Positions 45,640-57,849 of a DNA stretch of 64,000 nucleotides are shown here, one piece after another. The notes beneath the pieces were generated by a model. That model saw nothing but the letters and a program-made list of their open reading frames with translations. It searched no databases and was not told the origin of the DNA. The stretch is from Astragalus membranaceus. Taxonomy: Eukaryota; Streptophyta; Magnoliopsida; Fabales; Fabaceae. The first letter of the stretch is position 1, and the number at the start of each line of letters is the position of its first letter. The position numbers were made by a program, and so were the translations under genes. The stretch covers positions 60,786,778 to 60,850,777 of the forward strand of contig CM076848.1 in NCBI GenBank assembly GCA_039519185.1, given 5' to 3'.

Positions 45640-46870
45640 TTTGTTGATACAATAAAGCAAAAGGAAACAAGAAAAAGAGAAACTAAGGGCGATGGAACTC
45701 TACGCCCCTAGATCCGCCTGGAGATGAGGGATGAGGCTAGGAGGAGGGTTGTCAAAAGTGATCCACTTGCCATGGTTGGAGGCGCCCAATTTTGCTAGAA
45801 AATCGGCACAAGCATTCCCTTCCCAAAGAGTATGGACTAATTGCACTGTCCATCTTCGCTGAATTAATTCCTTAATATTCTGGATTAATGGAGCATACGT
45901 GTTCCATATGTTGAACTCCGATGCAACAAGATGTAAAACATTTTGAGAATCTGAGTAACAAACTAGAACACTGTAACGTTTAGACCAAGCGAGGTGCAGC
46001 CCATTGTACAAGGCCACAAAGCAACATCCATACGAGCAAAATCACAAAACCACAAAGCCACTCACCAGCATGGAGTTTATTAGATATGCCAACGTGACCC
46101 GCAAAACCACAAAGCCACTCACCATTGTTTCTTCGCAAAAGACCTCCAAAACCGGCTTTGCCGAGATTACTAAAACAACTACCATCCACATTAAGAACTA
46201 TCTCGTTATCTCTAGATGGGTGCCAAGACATTAATCGGCCAGCCGGCTAAGCAACATCCATACGAGCAAAACACTTCAGGAAAGTGTGATTGATTGTGGT
46301 TGTAAAAACCTATACATAGCTCGTAATAGGTTCATTAACAAGAGTTTAACATACCTCCGTGATGAAGCATAGCAGCTGTAGGAATAGCATTGTGGCTCGC
46401 AGTCCAAATAAGGAATTTAATTTTTTCCGGCCTCGGGATAGACCAAATCCACTTCCAAGAGCCAATATGAGGATCAATTGGGTTGTTGTGTTTGTGTTTA
46501 GCCAAGTATAACCTGTTTTAGCAGTGTACATGCCATCCAGATTCTCCTTCCATATAAAAACATCTTCCACCTCATGATTAAGGTTGAAAAATAGTCCTTG
46601 AATATACTCCACAACGTGTTGTGGAATGGGGGGGGGGGTCTATGGAATGCCCAAATTCCAACCATTGTTGTCATAAATATCTTCAATTTTTTTGGTGGAT
46701 ATCATGTATATCCACATACGACACCCACTTAGAGAGGCAACCCAGATCTGTCCACGCTGAATACATTATGAGGTTCAGGAAAGTGCGATTGATTGTGGTT
46801 GTAAAAACCTATACACTGTATATGTATATAAATTAAACTCTTTTTTTGTTGAATCAAAAAAATTAGACTC
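45640..46870 (-). pseudogene. LINE remnant: zf-RVT and RNase H regions
   Basis: Minus-strand fragments in several frames. EDVFIWKENLDGMYTAKTGYTWL near 46560-46500 is the zinc-binding reverse-transcriptase region of plant LINEs. NVDGSCFSNLGKAGFGGLLRR (46195-46130), CYSDSQNVLHLV (45960-45925) and GNACADFLAKLG (45825-45790) are RNase H blocks with their Asp residues. It ends near 45650 with TTGTATCAACAAAAAAG, a typical LINE tail. Short direct repeats (CCACAAAGCCACTCACC twice near 46040-46120; gcaacatccatacgagcaaaa at 46022 and 46252; a ~39-bp repeat at 46275 and 46776) show rearrangement. 5'-truncated and dead. Confidence 0.7.
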
Positions 46871-47414
46871 TTTTTTAATTTTAATATATTTTTGTCAATT
46901 TTTTAAAAAAATTTGGGGTCCCTTCAGAGATCTCGGGATGAGGTGGTGGGGGTGGAAACCCCCTGTGGTGGGGATCATGGATAGGGACGAGGGGGCGCGA
47001 GACCGCGAGAGAGTGCTATCGACCTAATTGTCATCTATAATCTTATGTCTATCCCACTTTATATTATCGTTTCTCTATCCTAGTGACCATCAAACGGGCG
47101 CCTAAACGTAATGAATATTTATTTATTTTAAAAAATTCCGACTCATGGGAAATTCTTTTTTTTTTTGTTTATATTTTATATGCAGAAAAATATAATATAA
47201 TGGGGAAGGCAAAATTGTTGGTTAAAGCAACCAATTAGAATTGAACAGCTAGACTTTGCGATCCGTATACTGTGTCTAAAGGCATCGCAGCCGTTTATTT
47301 AGATTTGAGAAAACACAACTTAACACTTTACTAACCGTCCGATTCCAAACAGAGAAAACACACGGATAGCGAATCGTATCCATCCGATCACGTACTCACG
47401 CCTACCCAACACGC

Positions 47415-48646
<1,232 letters not shown>

Positions 48647-49226
48647 GAGGGGAGGTTTGGTGCTGTGCAGATGGTGGCTGTGGACAGTGTTTTGTTATTC
48701 ATGTTTCTTTTTATTTTATATATAAGGCTATTAGTGAATTAGTGAAAGTGTTTACTGGCTGGCAAGCAAATTAACTTTCATAGGAATATATTGCTATCCT
48801 TTTGTATAAGGTCTGATTTGTGGAAATTAGGACATAATTGCTTTAGTGTTTTGGTTCTGCAAATGATCTTGTTTTCTGGTTGGTAAATGTGCTGGACAAC
48901 AATTTGTTGAATCTAATCTAGTTGATTATGCTAATTGGTTTGAATCTCTTATATATAGTCTTATGTGGGTTCTTCTATGCAAGAACTTATTCTATCCATT
49001 GCATTATTGGAGATTGTTGTGGCATGGATGCATGGTTTTTCTATGAGAATATTTTAGATGATTCTCCAATAAGAATAATTACGTTAAGTGCTCAATTTAA
49101 GGTCTGTTGAACTTTTCAAGTTATTTGACATTTGAAATGTTCGAATGGTTTATTGAAATCTTTACTCGCTCCCTTCACAATTTTAGGATGATACCTCTTT
49201 CGATTTCATCATTGATCGATCTTTGA
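48647..49226 (+). other. Histone H3.3 3' region
   Basis: T-rich sequence after the stop probably includes the 3' untranslated region and poly(A) signals. No further gene is visible up to the tandem duplication. Confidence 0.5.
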
Positions 49227-49476
49227 ACATCTAGATGCCTTGTTGAACATTTTGTTTCTGGTTAAGTACATTCATTCATCAAAATAAAGGAAAAAAAACT
49301 AATAGAGGAGACGAAAACAAAAACTGATGCCAAAAGAATCTCTATGCTGCAACATCTAGATGCCTTGTTGAACATTTTGTTTCTGGTTAAGTACATTCAT
49401 TCATCAAAATAAAGGAAAAAAAACTAATAGAGGAGACGAAAACAAAAACTGATGCCAAAAGAATCTCTATGCTGCA
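49227..49476. repeat. Perfect 125-bp tandem duplication
   Basis: The unit beginning ACATCTAGATGCCTTG at 49227 is repeated from 49352 with no difference that I can see. Two exact copies imply a very recent duplication or an assembly artefact. The unit has no coding sense. Confidence 0.85.
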
Positions 49477-49800
49477 AATCCTAAACACCGGCAGCAGGAG
49501 AGTGAAGAACCTGCTATCTCAATTTGTTTAGTCAAGTAGTCTGCATACCCATTTGCTTCAACACCAAACATGATGTTAATTAAATCCACACTAGGAATTC
49601 GATCAACAGAGTTTGAGATTGCAACAAGTAGTGATGTATCCTAAGTGTCTTTATCCAAAATCAGATTAATTGCTTGTTGGCATCCTGATTCGCATCCTTC
49701 TGACAACCAGCCGCCACTATTAGCGACAAACCGTGAATTAAGCCCAACAACTCACCTTTCAAAGCATCTCTTGTAGCATCATAACATCTGGAATTATTTT
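49477..49800 (-). pseudogene. RNase H fragment of a LINE-type element
   Basis: The minus strand translates in broken frames to ATRDALKGELLGLIHGLSL, then TSLLVAISNSVDRIPSVDLI and ANGYADYLTKQIEIAGSS. This matches the pattern of the RNase H domain at the C-terminus of plant non-LTR elements. It is short and interrupted, and I see no ends. Confidence 0.5.
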
Positions 49801-50067
49801 TTCGGTCTATAAGTCTTTGTCCCCGCTCCAGTGTCCAAGGGAAAGAGGCTGTGAATAATCCGGAGTTCGGTTGGGAGGTTAGTAAAGTCTGATTCTAATT
49901 TGTTCCATCGTTAAGGATCAAATTCGGGTGCTAGCTGAGTCTGAATTATTTTTAGTAGTTGTTAGGTATTATTAACTATTAACTATTCGGAAAGTAATGT
50001 AAAATTATTAATTTAGGGTATTTTTAACTCTAGTACGATTATGAGAGAAACCGAGAAATCAATATAT

Positions 50068-50196
50068 TTTTTTGGTCTACTAAGATAAAAGAGCAAATAA
50101 ACACCACACATTACCACCGATTACACCTAGGTTCGAACTCGGAAGCCGACGTCCTCATGTCGTTGAAATTGCGAACACAACCAACGGTGAGGGACT
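50068..50196 (-). mobile_element. tRNA-type SINE copy 1
   Basis: A 129-bp element is flanked by the perfect 15-bp direct repeat GAGAAATCAATATAT (50053-50067 and 50197-50211). Read on the minus strand it contains the B-box word GAGTTCGAACC, the stretch AATTTCAACGACATGAGGAC and the tail AGTAGACCAAAAAAA. It matches the element at 62715-62845, so the two are a SINE family. It lies in the spacer between H3.3 and the WEB-like gene. Confidence 0.8.
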
Positions 50197-50644
50197 GAGA
50201 AATCAATATATGTCGCAATTTGGATATTCACTGGCTAGTGGTAGAAATTGATTCTAAAGCTTCGATGGATCAACTCATCAAAGGTTACTCACCCAACCCT
50301 GTTCTCAATTTCATCATCAATGTTGTCAGGATTGGATTGTTAAGATTAATTTCATTTTTCGTTCTGCAAATAGATGCATAGATTTTTTAACTAGTTGTTC
50401 CAACAAAGTCTCTTATTGTAACTGCTTTCGACTCTCTGTTTTCTCGTCTTAATACTTTTTTAGAGGATGATATTATTGAAGTCTTAATTCAAAATCCTAA
50501 CCCTAAGTTTTTAATAACCTAACTACAACGACTAGTTTCTGGAATAGAGCGGTTATGGTTAAGTAATAGAGTCGTTAGGGCTTAATTATATTTGTAAAAG
50601 AGTTTGTTACACAACAAACTATAACTACCATAACAACCAGTCCA

Positions 50645-50682
50645 TACATGTGTGTGTGTATATATATATATATATACACTAC
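50645..50682. repeat. TG/TA microsatellite
   Basis: A short run of tgtgtg followed by tatata repeats, in AT-rich spacer without genes. Confidence 0.85.
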
Positions 50683-50699
50683 AACATATAGTAATAAAA

Positions 50700-51430
50700 A
50701 TCACAGCTATTACAGTTTACATTCTCTCTAAGTCTAATACTCCCGGAGTTATGTTCTTCGCGTGTGAAAAAACTCAGTGCTCGTCGTCTTCCTTATTGTG
50801 TCACCTCGCAGAGAATGAAAAATCGAGTTAGGGTTTGTTCAAAGTGCGAAACACAGTAAGAAAGAAAGAGAGTAACATAGTGGAGGGATTACAAACCTAG
50901 TTGTGGTCTTGATATTCCCTTTGCTGCTACCAGTTTCTGTTTTTTACAACACACAAACAGAAAACCAAGATAGAGGTTAGGGTTTGAGTAAAAGGTAGGA
51001 AATCGAACTAGAACACGAATTAGGGTTTTGTGTACAATGATAAGAAAAGGAAATAAACAGAAAAAAGAACGGTTAGAGCTTATCATAATACCTATACATT
51101 GTGTGACAGCTTTAATCTTCGTAGTCTACGCTTCAAAATCAACAAAACATTGTTGATTTTGAAACCCTAGCAGAGCTTCATCGAAGCAACAGAGAGAAGA
51201 GAGTGAGAAGCGAAGAAAGAGAGAGAAAGAAAGGTGCTAATTGAAACTAGGGTTTCAGTTTTGATCAAGCGAAACCGAGTCAAGGACGACCCTCGTGTTT
51301 TTTCCGAAACAAAGTGGGTTTGGGTTCCGCAGAACCCGTTTGGCGAGTTAAAAGGGCTCACTCGATTTTTTGGTGAACTGGGCTATTGATCTTGGGCTGT
51401 AAACTTGCTATTTACACCCCTGGGTTTACT
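50700..51430 (-). other. Unassigned leader-like region with possible short exons
   Basis: On the minus strand, GA/CT-rich sequence and several CTAGGGTTT (telo-box-like) words near 51170-51260 resemble plant 5' leaders. Donor-like TATAG/GTATTATG (about 51090) and acceptor/donor-like AACAG/AAACTGG...ACTAG/GTTTG (about 50940-50900) could bound a small exon. A perfect 14-bp-stem hairpin lies at 51132-51163. I recognise no protein. It may be a degenerate gene 5' end or a non-coding transcript. Confidence 0.25.
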
Positions 51431-52178
51431 AGCTAAGTTCTAACAGATATAACCTGTTTTGTTGTTCCTTCCTAGGGCTTAGCCCCTCTCCTTTCATTAT
51501 AAAAAATAAAATTGCTCAGATGCAGTATAATATAATAGTAATTATCTAAAGATAGAGGATGTCAGCCGGTTGAGGGCTGCTATTGAAGAAAATCATAGTT
51601 AATTTTCAGGTCTTATTCTTAACGATGAAGTAGTTAGTGCATTGGTTGGTCCAACTCCAAATCTTTTCTCCTCGTCTTCATTCAACCTTAAGCACAACAC
51701 AACACGTCATTTATTTATTTGCCTTAATATATATATCCCCTATGAAAACCCCGTCAACCTCGGACTTTTATAAGACCAAACCCCTGTTCTTTCTGCTCTG
51801 ATCCTCCTATTTTCCCGTTCTTAATTATTCCTTCTTTCTAATCATAGTAAACTTCCTAAATTCAAGGTTGTCTCTGTTCAAACATTTCAACTACCATATC
51901 CTACATCTCCTCTTCAAGCAGATAGATATTTTGTAATCCTTTCCTTCTTCTCTATTCATTCATTCCCTTATTTTTTTCTCCACTCTCTTCATTTTCTAAC
52001 CAACTCCCCGTGAGTCCTCGAATTTTATCAATTCTTCTTTCTCTTTTGTGTTTATCCTATTATTATTATTTGTTTTTTCTTTCTTGTAAATGATGATGTT
52101 TCTTTTGATTTGTTCTAATATATATGTTGGTGATTTTTGAAAAGGATAGCTCGTGATTAATAAATTCTCAAGGTTCCA
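51431..52178 (+). promoter_or_regulatory. Upstream region of the WEB-like gene
   Basis: A TATATATAT stretch near 51725-51738 could serve as a TATA box. A donor-like CCCC/GTGAGT (about 52010) and an acceptor-like CTCAAG near 52172 suggest a leader intron ending just before the ATG. Both are inferred from sequence only. Confidence 0.4.
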
Positions 52179-53789
52179 ATGATGCAGCAGCATCGTATGG
52201 AGCAGCATGACGAGAAGCTGAATCAAATGAAGGAGCAAATGAGAAAATTTGATGAAGAAAAAGGTATAGCTTTCAATGATCTCATAGAAACAAAAATTTT
52301 AGCTAAAGAGACTATTGCCATGGTTAATACAAGGGAACAAAATGGCATAAAAGATAACAACAATGGATCATTGAAACATGAAAGCAAAAAAGGATTGGAA
52401 CACCAATTGTCAGAGAAAGATTACAAGAGGAAATTTAAAGAATTGGAAGCTGAATTAGAGAAGAGAAAAGAATCAGAAGCCAATTTGTTTGATACTTTGG
52501 TTATGCAAACAAAACAACTTGAACAGAATAAGGTTTTACTTGAAGAATCAAAGGTTGAAATTGCTTCTCTTGAAGAGAAATTGAAAGCACTTCAAGTAGA
52601 TGCTAGTGCCAATACCAAAAGCACTTCCCCAAAAGAAGGTTTAGAGGGTATGAAAAATGAAGGAATATCTAAGAAGGCCAAAACATTGGTTGAAGAATTG
52701 AATGTGCTAAAAGGTGAATTAAAATCAGCAACAAAAGCAGAAGAGAATAGCAAAAAAGCAATGGATGATTTAGCATTTGCATTGAAAGAAGTAGCAACAG
52801 AAGCTAATCAAGTGAAGGCAAAATTAACCTTAAGCCAAGTTGAATTAGAGCACACAAAAGGTGATGCTGAGCGTTGGAAAACTATGTTAGAAAACACTGA
52901 AGAGAAATACAAAGAGCTATTAGATGTTACAAAGAAAGAAGCTGATAGGTTCAAAAACACAGCTGAGAGATTAAGATTAGAAGCTGAAGAATCACTTTTA
53001 GCATGGAATGGTAAGGAAATGGAGTTTGTGAATTGTATTAAAAGAACTGAAGAGGAAAGAGCTAGAGTAGTTGAATTGCTTAAAGAAGCTGAGAATAAAA
53101 CAAAGGTTTCAAAAGAAGAGAATCAGAAGCTACGTGATATACTTAAACAAGCTTTGAATGAAGCTAATGTTGCTAAAGAAGCTGCTGAGATTGCAAAAGC
53201 TGAGAATGCTAGATTACAAGATAGCTTAAACCTTCTTGTACATGAAAATGAGATGTTGAAGATTCATGAAGCTGCTTCATTTGAAAACATCAAAGAGTTG
53301 AAAAGAATGCTATCAGAATCATCGTCGTCGTCATCGTCAATAAAGGAGTTCAAAAATGAAGAAATGGAGAGAGAGAGATCATCAACAAAGGAGAAAGCTA
53401 AGGATCAGAATAAGGAGCATAAGAATCTGAGCAAAACTTTTAGTCTTAATTTAAAAGATATGATAACAACACATAAACAGCAACATAAAGTGGGAAATGA
53501 AGAGGTGGTAAACAAAGAAGCACAAACTGATGATGATGATGATACATTGAGGGGTTCAATATTTGATGATGTGGATTCTTCTTCAGATTCTGAATCACGT
53601 CATGAAATGGAAATGGGGATTCATTATGATTTTGATCATTTAGATGATTCTCATTTTGATGATTCTGAAGGTGGGAGTACTAGAAAAAGAAGAGCTTTGC
53701 TGAGAAGATTTGGTGATCTTATAAGGAGAAGAGGTAATCATTATAATCACCGAAAAGAACCATCTAATGAGGAACATTTACAAACGTAA
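52179..53789 (+). CDS. WEB-family-like coiled-coil protein
   Basis: A single open frame of 536 residues starts MMQQHRMEQHDEKLNQMKEQ. It is almost entirely charged alpha-helical coiled coil from about residue 5 to 390. A Ser run (SESSSSSSSIKEF, ~395) and a Lys/Glu-rich section follow, then a patch that is mostly acidic (EAQTDDDDDTLRGS to HYDFDHLDDSHFDD). The basic C-terminus is RKRRALLRRFGDLIRRRGN. Blocks such as ESLLAWNGKEMEFVNCIKR, NQKLRDILKQALNEA and ENEMLKIHEAASFENIKELK resemble the plant WEB (weak chloroplast movement under blue light) family. Those proteins link to chloroplast and organelle movement. An exact subfamily or symbol cannot be given. It has no introns in the coding part, and the frame is intact. 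Confidence 0.75.
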   Translation: MMQQHRMEQHDEKLNQMKEQMRKFDEEKGIAFNDLIETKILAKETIAMVNTREQNGIKDNNNGSLKHESKKGLEHQLSEKDYKRKFKELEAELEKRKESEANLFDTLVMQTKQLEQNKVLLEESKVEIASLEEKLKALQVDASANTKSTSPKEGLEGMKNEGISKKAKTLVEELNVLKGELKSATKAEENSKKAMDDLAFALKEVATEANQVKAKLTLSQVELEHTKGDAERWKTMLENTEEKYKELLDVTKKEADRFKNTAERLRLEAEESLLAWNGKEMEFVNCIKRTEEERARVVELLKEAENKTKVSKEENQKLRDILKQALNEANVAKEAAEIAKAENARLQDSLNLLVHENEMLKIHEAASFENIKELKRMLSESSSSSSSIKEFKNEEMERERSSTKEKAKDQNKEHKNLSKTFSLNLKDMITTHKQQHKVGNEEVVNKEAQTDDDDDTLRGSIFDDVDSSSDSESRHEMEMGIHYDFDHLDDSHFDDSEGGSTRKRRALLRRFGDLIRRRGNHYNHRKEPSNEEHLQT

Positions 53790-55047
53790 CACAATGTTTG
53801 TTATGAATTCATACATTAGACCGTCTGTAATGTTTTTATTGTTTTGATGCGTAAATGTTTAATGCCTAGATAATTTCTCAAATTTATTTTTGAGATACAG
53901 TTTTTCCTTCTGCTTTGTTTCCTGTTTTAGTTTCTTTTAACTCTTTACACATTAAAAGAGTTAAGTAAAATAAATATAATCGTTTAGAGTTTCGATTACA
54001 TTACATAAGGCTTATTTCATATGTTACACTACCCCGTAGATCAGTAGATTTGTTTATTCTTTCACCATGTATTGTTCAACATGTACATACTTGATCAAAT
54101 ATTCGACTACAAATTAAATGATCTAACAAATCTTCTGCTTAACTCCCATTGAATAACAACAATCCAGAAAAGAAGAAATGATTCTACACAAGGGTTTTTT
54201 GCATGCTCGCAAACCTTATAATCTCTTTAACTTTGACATTTTGATGAGCATACCTCAATTTTCTATCCCTAGTTCTTGATATAATTGATCAATTGGCAAC
54301 AAGTACAATCAAGTGTGACCTGCTATTTAAATGCTATCTAGTACATGCTATCTAGTAGTAGCATTTCAAAGAAAACGTTAAAACACGTTATCCGAAAAGT
54401 GCTACTAAGGACACTGTACTCGATATCTGCTAGTCAAATTCATCCGTTATTTAGGAAGCGCCAAATGTGAACGGATATGGGCAGGCTTTTGTCATGGTTT
54501 GTAAAAGGAGACATCAATTAGGTGTTTGTTTGTTAATCACGCTGAGAATACAGTCCGTCCCCACCGGCCACCACAAATAAAAAGGACATAGAATTAAATA
54601 TTACAGGGGCTTTCACAGGAAAAACCGGACAAATCACTAATAAATTTCCGTTGGTTTTTCTTTATAATATTTGCAGAAAATTTTTGAACACGGTACATGG
54701 GTCCTGATCTTGTGTCCCAACACCCGTACTATAGGGAAGAAAACATCTTATCCAGAAGACCATGTGATTGGCATGATGTTGTTTCTAGCTAACAAAAGTT
54801 GCTAACGTGGCTAGTGGGTATACAGTTATTCCATACACCGCCACTCCATAGAACCATAGCTCGACACGCGTTTGCCTCTTTTCCCAACCAAACTACATAA
54901 TATATAGTAAGCAGTATTATAAAATTGTAGGCAGCAAGCAAGTAACCGATACTCAACTGGATTGGGTTACTACTGCCTCCTCCTCTCTCTCTCTCTCTCT
55001 ATTATATATTCTTCCAGTTTTGCTACCAACTGAATTGCAAAAAGACA
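53790..55047. other. Spacer between WEB-like and LanC-like genes
   Basis: AT-rich spacer with the WEB-like 3' region on the left and the LanC-like promoter on the right. The latter has a CT microsatellite (about 54983-54999) and a TATTATATATT box-like stretch (about 55001-55011). No gene is seen. Confidence 0.55.
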
Positions 55048-57571
55048 ATGACATCTTCGGTGATTGAGGGTGGTGCACACGATGAGAACAAACACGAGCC
55101 TTCGGATTTGATCACAGAAACCATGAATCCTACGGCTGTAAATCTATCACTTCCTAGTGAAACATTCTTGAGAGCCGCGATTTCCCTCAAGGACGAGGCA
55201 TGTCTTCATTTCATTTCTTGTTTTTCTTCGCATTTATAATTTGTGAATAGAATAGAACCTTGACAAGTAGTGAAATTATTTCATGGTAACAGGTGGTTGA
55301 GATGACTTGGAATCGGAGAGAAGTGGTTGATCCGACGGTGTATACAGGTTTGCTGGGCACGGCGTTCACTTGCCTGAGATCGTACGAGGTTACCGGTTCC
55401 CAGAATGAGTTGCTATTGTGCTCCGAAATCATTGACACGTGCGCCACTCTTGCACGTGCCTCCCTAAGGTACTTTACTCCATAATAATTAATAAAAGTAC
55501 TTACTTATCACTTATTAATAGCCAATTTTAATTTTAATTGCTTTGAGTGTTCTTGTTTTCTGAATTTAAGGCAAAATTATTTTTTAAGTTCCACATCTTC
55601 TTACGTGTATATGCACTTAGCATAATTAGAATGATTGATTAATTAATTAATGTAAACATTCAAGAGTTGCACTAAAGACGGAGTAGAATGATGCGTGGAA
55701 GTATATATGATGTTATAATTGTCTTTATGACATGACTATAAACTATAGAGTATAGAGGAAGATTCCGATGGAAAGGGTGGGTACATAGCGTAACTTTCAC
55801 TATAATATATTTACAAAAAAGAAATTCCATTATATATTTAAACAGTTAGTGGTTGTACTCAAAGATTTTTTTTGATTTTTTTAATTAATTTTCTATTTCA
55901 TTTTATAGATGGTGTCCATATAGTATAGTAGTGTGGAAAAGCGATACTTATTATTGACTTTTAAACTCTAACCAGAAGATGTGATATATTGTTGCAGACA
56001 CGTGACTTTTTTGTGTGGTAGAGGAGGCGTATATGCACTTGGTGCTGTCGTTGCTAATTACATGGGGGACCTTCCAAAAGCGTGACCTGTTTTTGGGCCT
56101 ATTCGTTGAGGTAACATAAGTCATAATCAAATATCTATCTATGCACGCACGTGCCACATTATTATTGAGTGAGTTCTTTAATGAACCACGCGACCTCACT
56201 TTGGCTCTTGATCTCATTTTGCTTTTACAAGCTCTTGGTAGCTAACCTATCTTGATGGGCTTTAAGTAGCTAGCCCAACCTGGTCTGGTCCAATGGGCTA
56301 GATTGTATAAACGGGTTCCAAATTTGTATTAGATTGCATATTTTCAGCCTAATTCAGAGGGACTAAATTGATTGATGAATATAGAATATTTATTATGTTT
56401 TTATACTTTAGGAATCAAAGTCGAGGGTCTTAAAGAGTAAAGACTTGGGAGTTTGGCTCTAACAACTTTGTCATTTTGTGAAGTTTGCCATTTGATTCAA
56501 TATGAGAATTTTCTTTTGTTTTTACAAGCTCTTGGAAAATTTTTTCAATAAAGACTATAATCTATCATGATGGTCGCATCTACTAATATCAACATTCATG
56601 AATTAATATGCAGGTGGCAAAAGAGAGAGCCCTGCCAGTTGGACCAGAAGAAGGTGGTTTTGGAATGTCCTATGATCTTCTCTATGGACGAGCTGGATTC
56701 CTATGGGCTGCATTATTCATAAAAAAGTACCTAGGAGAAGATGTGGTACCCAAAGATATTCTCATGTCTATTATTGATGCTGTGTTGGCTGGTGGTAGAG
56801 CAGGAGCATCTGATATTAAAGACTGTCCATTAATGTATAGATGGCATGGGACTAGGTACTTAGGTGCTGCAAATGGACTTGCTGGTATTCTTCATGTGTT
56901 GCTTCATTTTCCACTTCCTAATGAGTATGCTGAAGATGTCAAGGGAACTTTAAGATACCTCATAAGTAAACGATTCCCTCACAGTGGAAATTACCCCTCA
57001 AGTGAAGGGAATCCAAGAGATAAGTTAGTTCAGTGGGGTCATGGTGCAACTGGCATGGCCATCACATTGTCTAAAGCTGCACAGGTAATCAAACTGCTTT
57101 CCAAAACTAATTATTATGCTGTAACTTATGTAACATCGACATCGACACTTCAGGTTGAAGACACTTTAATTAGAACATTGAATTGTGGTTTTACAATTGA
57201 GAACAAGTTGAATGTGTGTGTAATTGCAGGTATTTCCAAATGACAGAGAACTACGAGATGCAGCAATAGAAGCGGGGGAAGTTGTATGGAAGAGTGGATT
57301 GGTGAAGAAAGTCGGACTTGCTGATGGTGTATCTGGAAATGCCTACGCCTTTCTTTCCCTCTATAGATTAACTAAAGATAGTATATATGAAGAGAGAGCA
57401 AAATCATTCTCTTGCTTCTTGTATGATAATGCCAGAACCCTCGCAGCTGAGGGGCAACCTCTTAAGGGTGGAAATGGCTACTCTCTCTTTTATGGACTTG
57501 CTGGGACAGCTTGCCTTTGGTTTGATTTGCTCTCACCTGAAAACTCAATGTTTCCGGGCTATGAATTGTAA
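55048..57571 (+). CDS. LanC-like protein (GCL type), five exons, with apparent frameshift in exon 3
   Basis: Exons 55048-55197, 55293-55468, 55998-56110, 56614-57084 and 57230-57571 encode about 416 residues, the usual length of plant LanC-like proteins. The seven GxxG-type motifs of the LanC barrel are visible: GLLGTAF, GRGGVYALG, GRAGFLWA, NGLAGILH, GHGATGMA, GVSGNAYAFL and GLAGTACLW. Animal homologues are glutathione-adding enzymes; plant members were once proposed as ABA receptors, a disputed claim. Exon 3 is 1 nt too long for phase. The run CCAAAAGCG (56074-56082) carries an extra A and leads to TGA at 56083-56085, so as written the product ends at about residue 137. This is either a real null allele or a base error. 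Intron 1 seems to use a GC donor (GAG/GCATGT). Positions of the animal zinc ligands read Gly, Ala and Asp. Confidence 0.9.
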
Positions 57572-57845
57572 TATATGTATGGTTCCAGAAATGTAACTGT
57601 TACTAGTATTTTGTAACAGGAACACAACGTGATTGTAATAAATTAATCTGCTGCTGCTAATCTAGATGACAATGAAGTTATGTTTGAATAGGTAGTAGTA
57701 TGACATGGAATGAAATACAATGATATATTATTTTATTTTTTGAATATTTAAAAAAATGGTAGAATGGAATAGTAATTAGATTGGTCACTGAATCGGTAAA
57801 GGGTTCGATGGTTTTTTTAAGCAAAGCAAACAAACTCAAGTCATT
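57572..57845. other. LanC-like 3' region with MITE-like tract
   Basis: Probable 3' untranslated sequence, followed at about 57690-57790 by GGAATGAAAT/GGTAGAATGGAAT words like the fold-back repeat in the LMBR1-like intron. Ends are not resolved. Confidence 0.35.
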
Positions 57846-57849
57846 TTAT

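Noticed and set aside
51132..51163. microRNA precursor
   Set aside because: The stem is 14 bp with a 4-nt loop, too short for plant miRNA processing.
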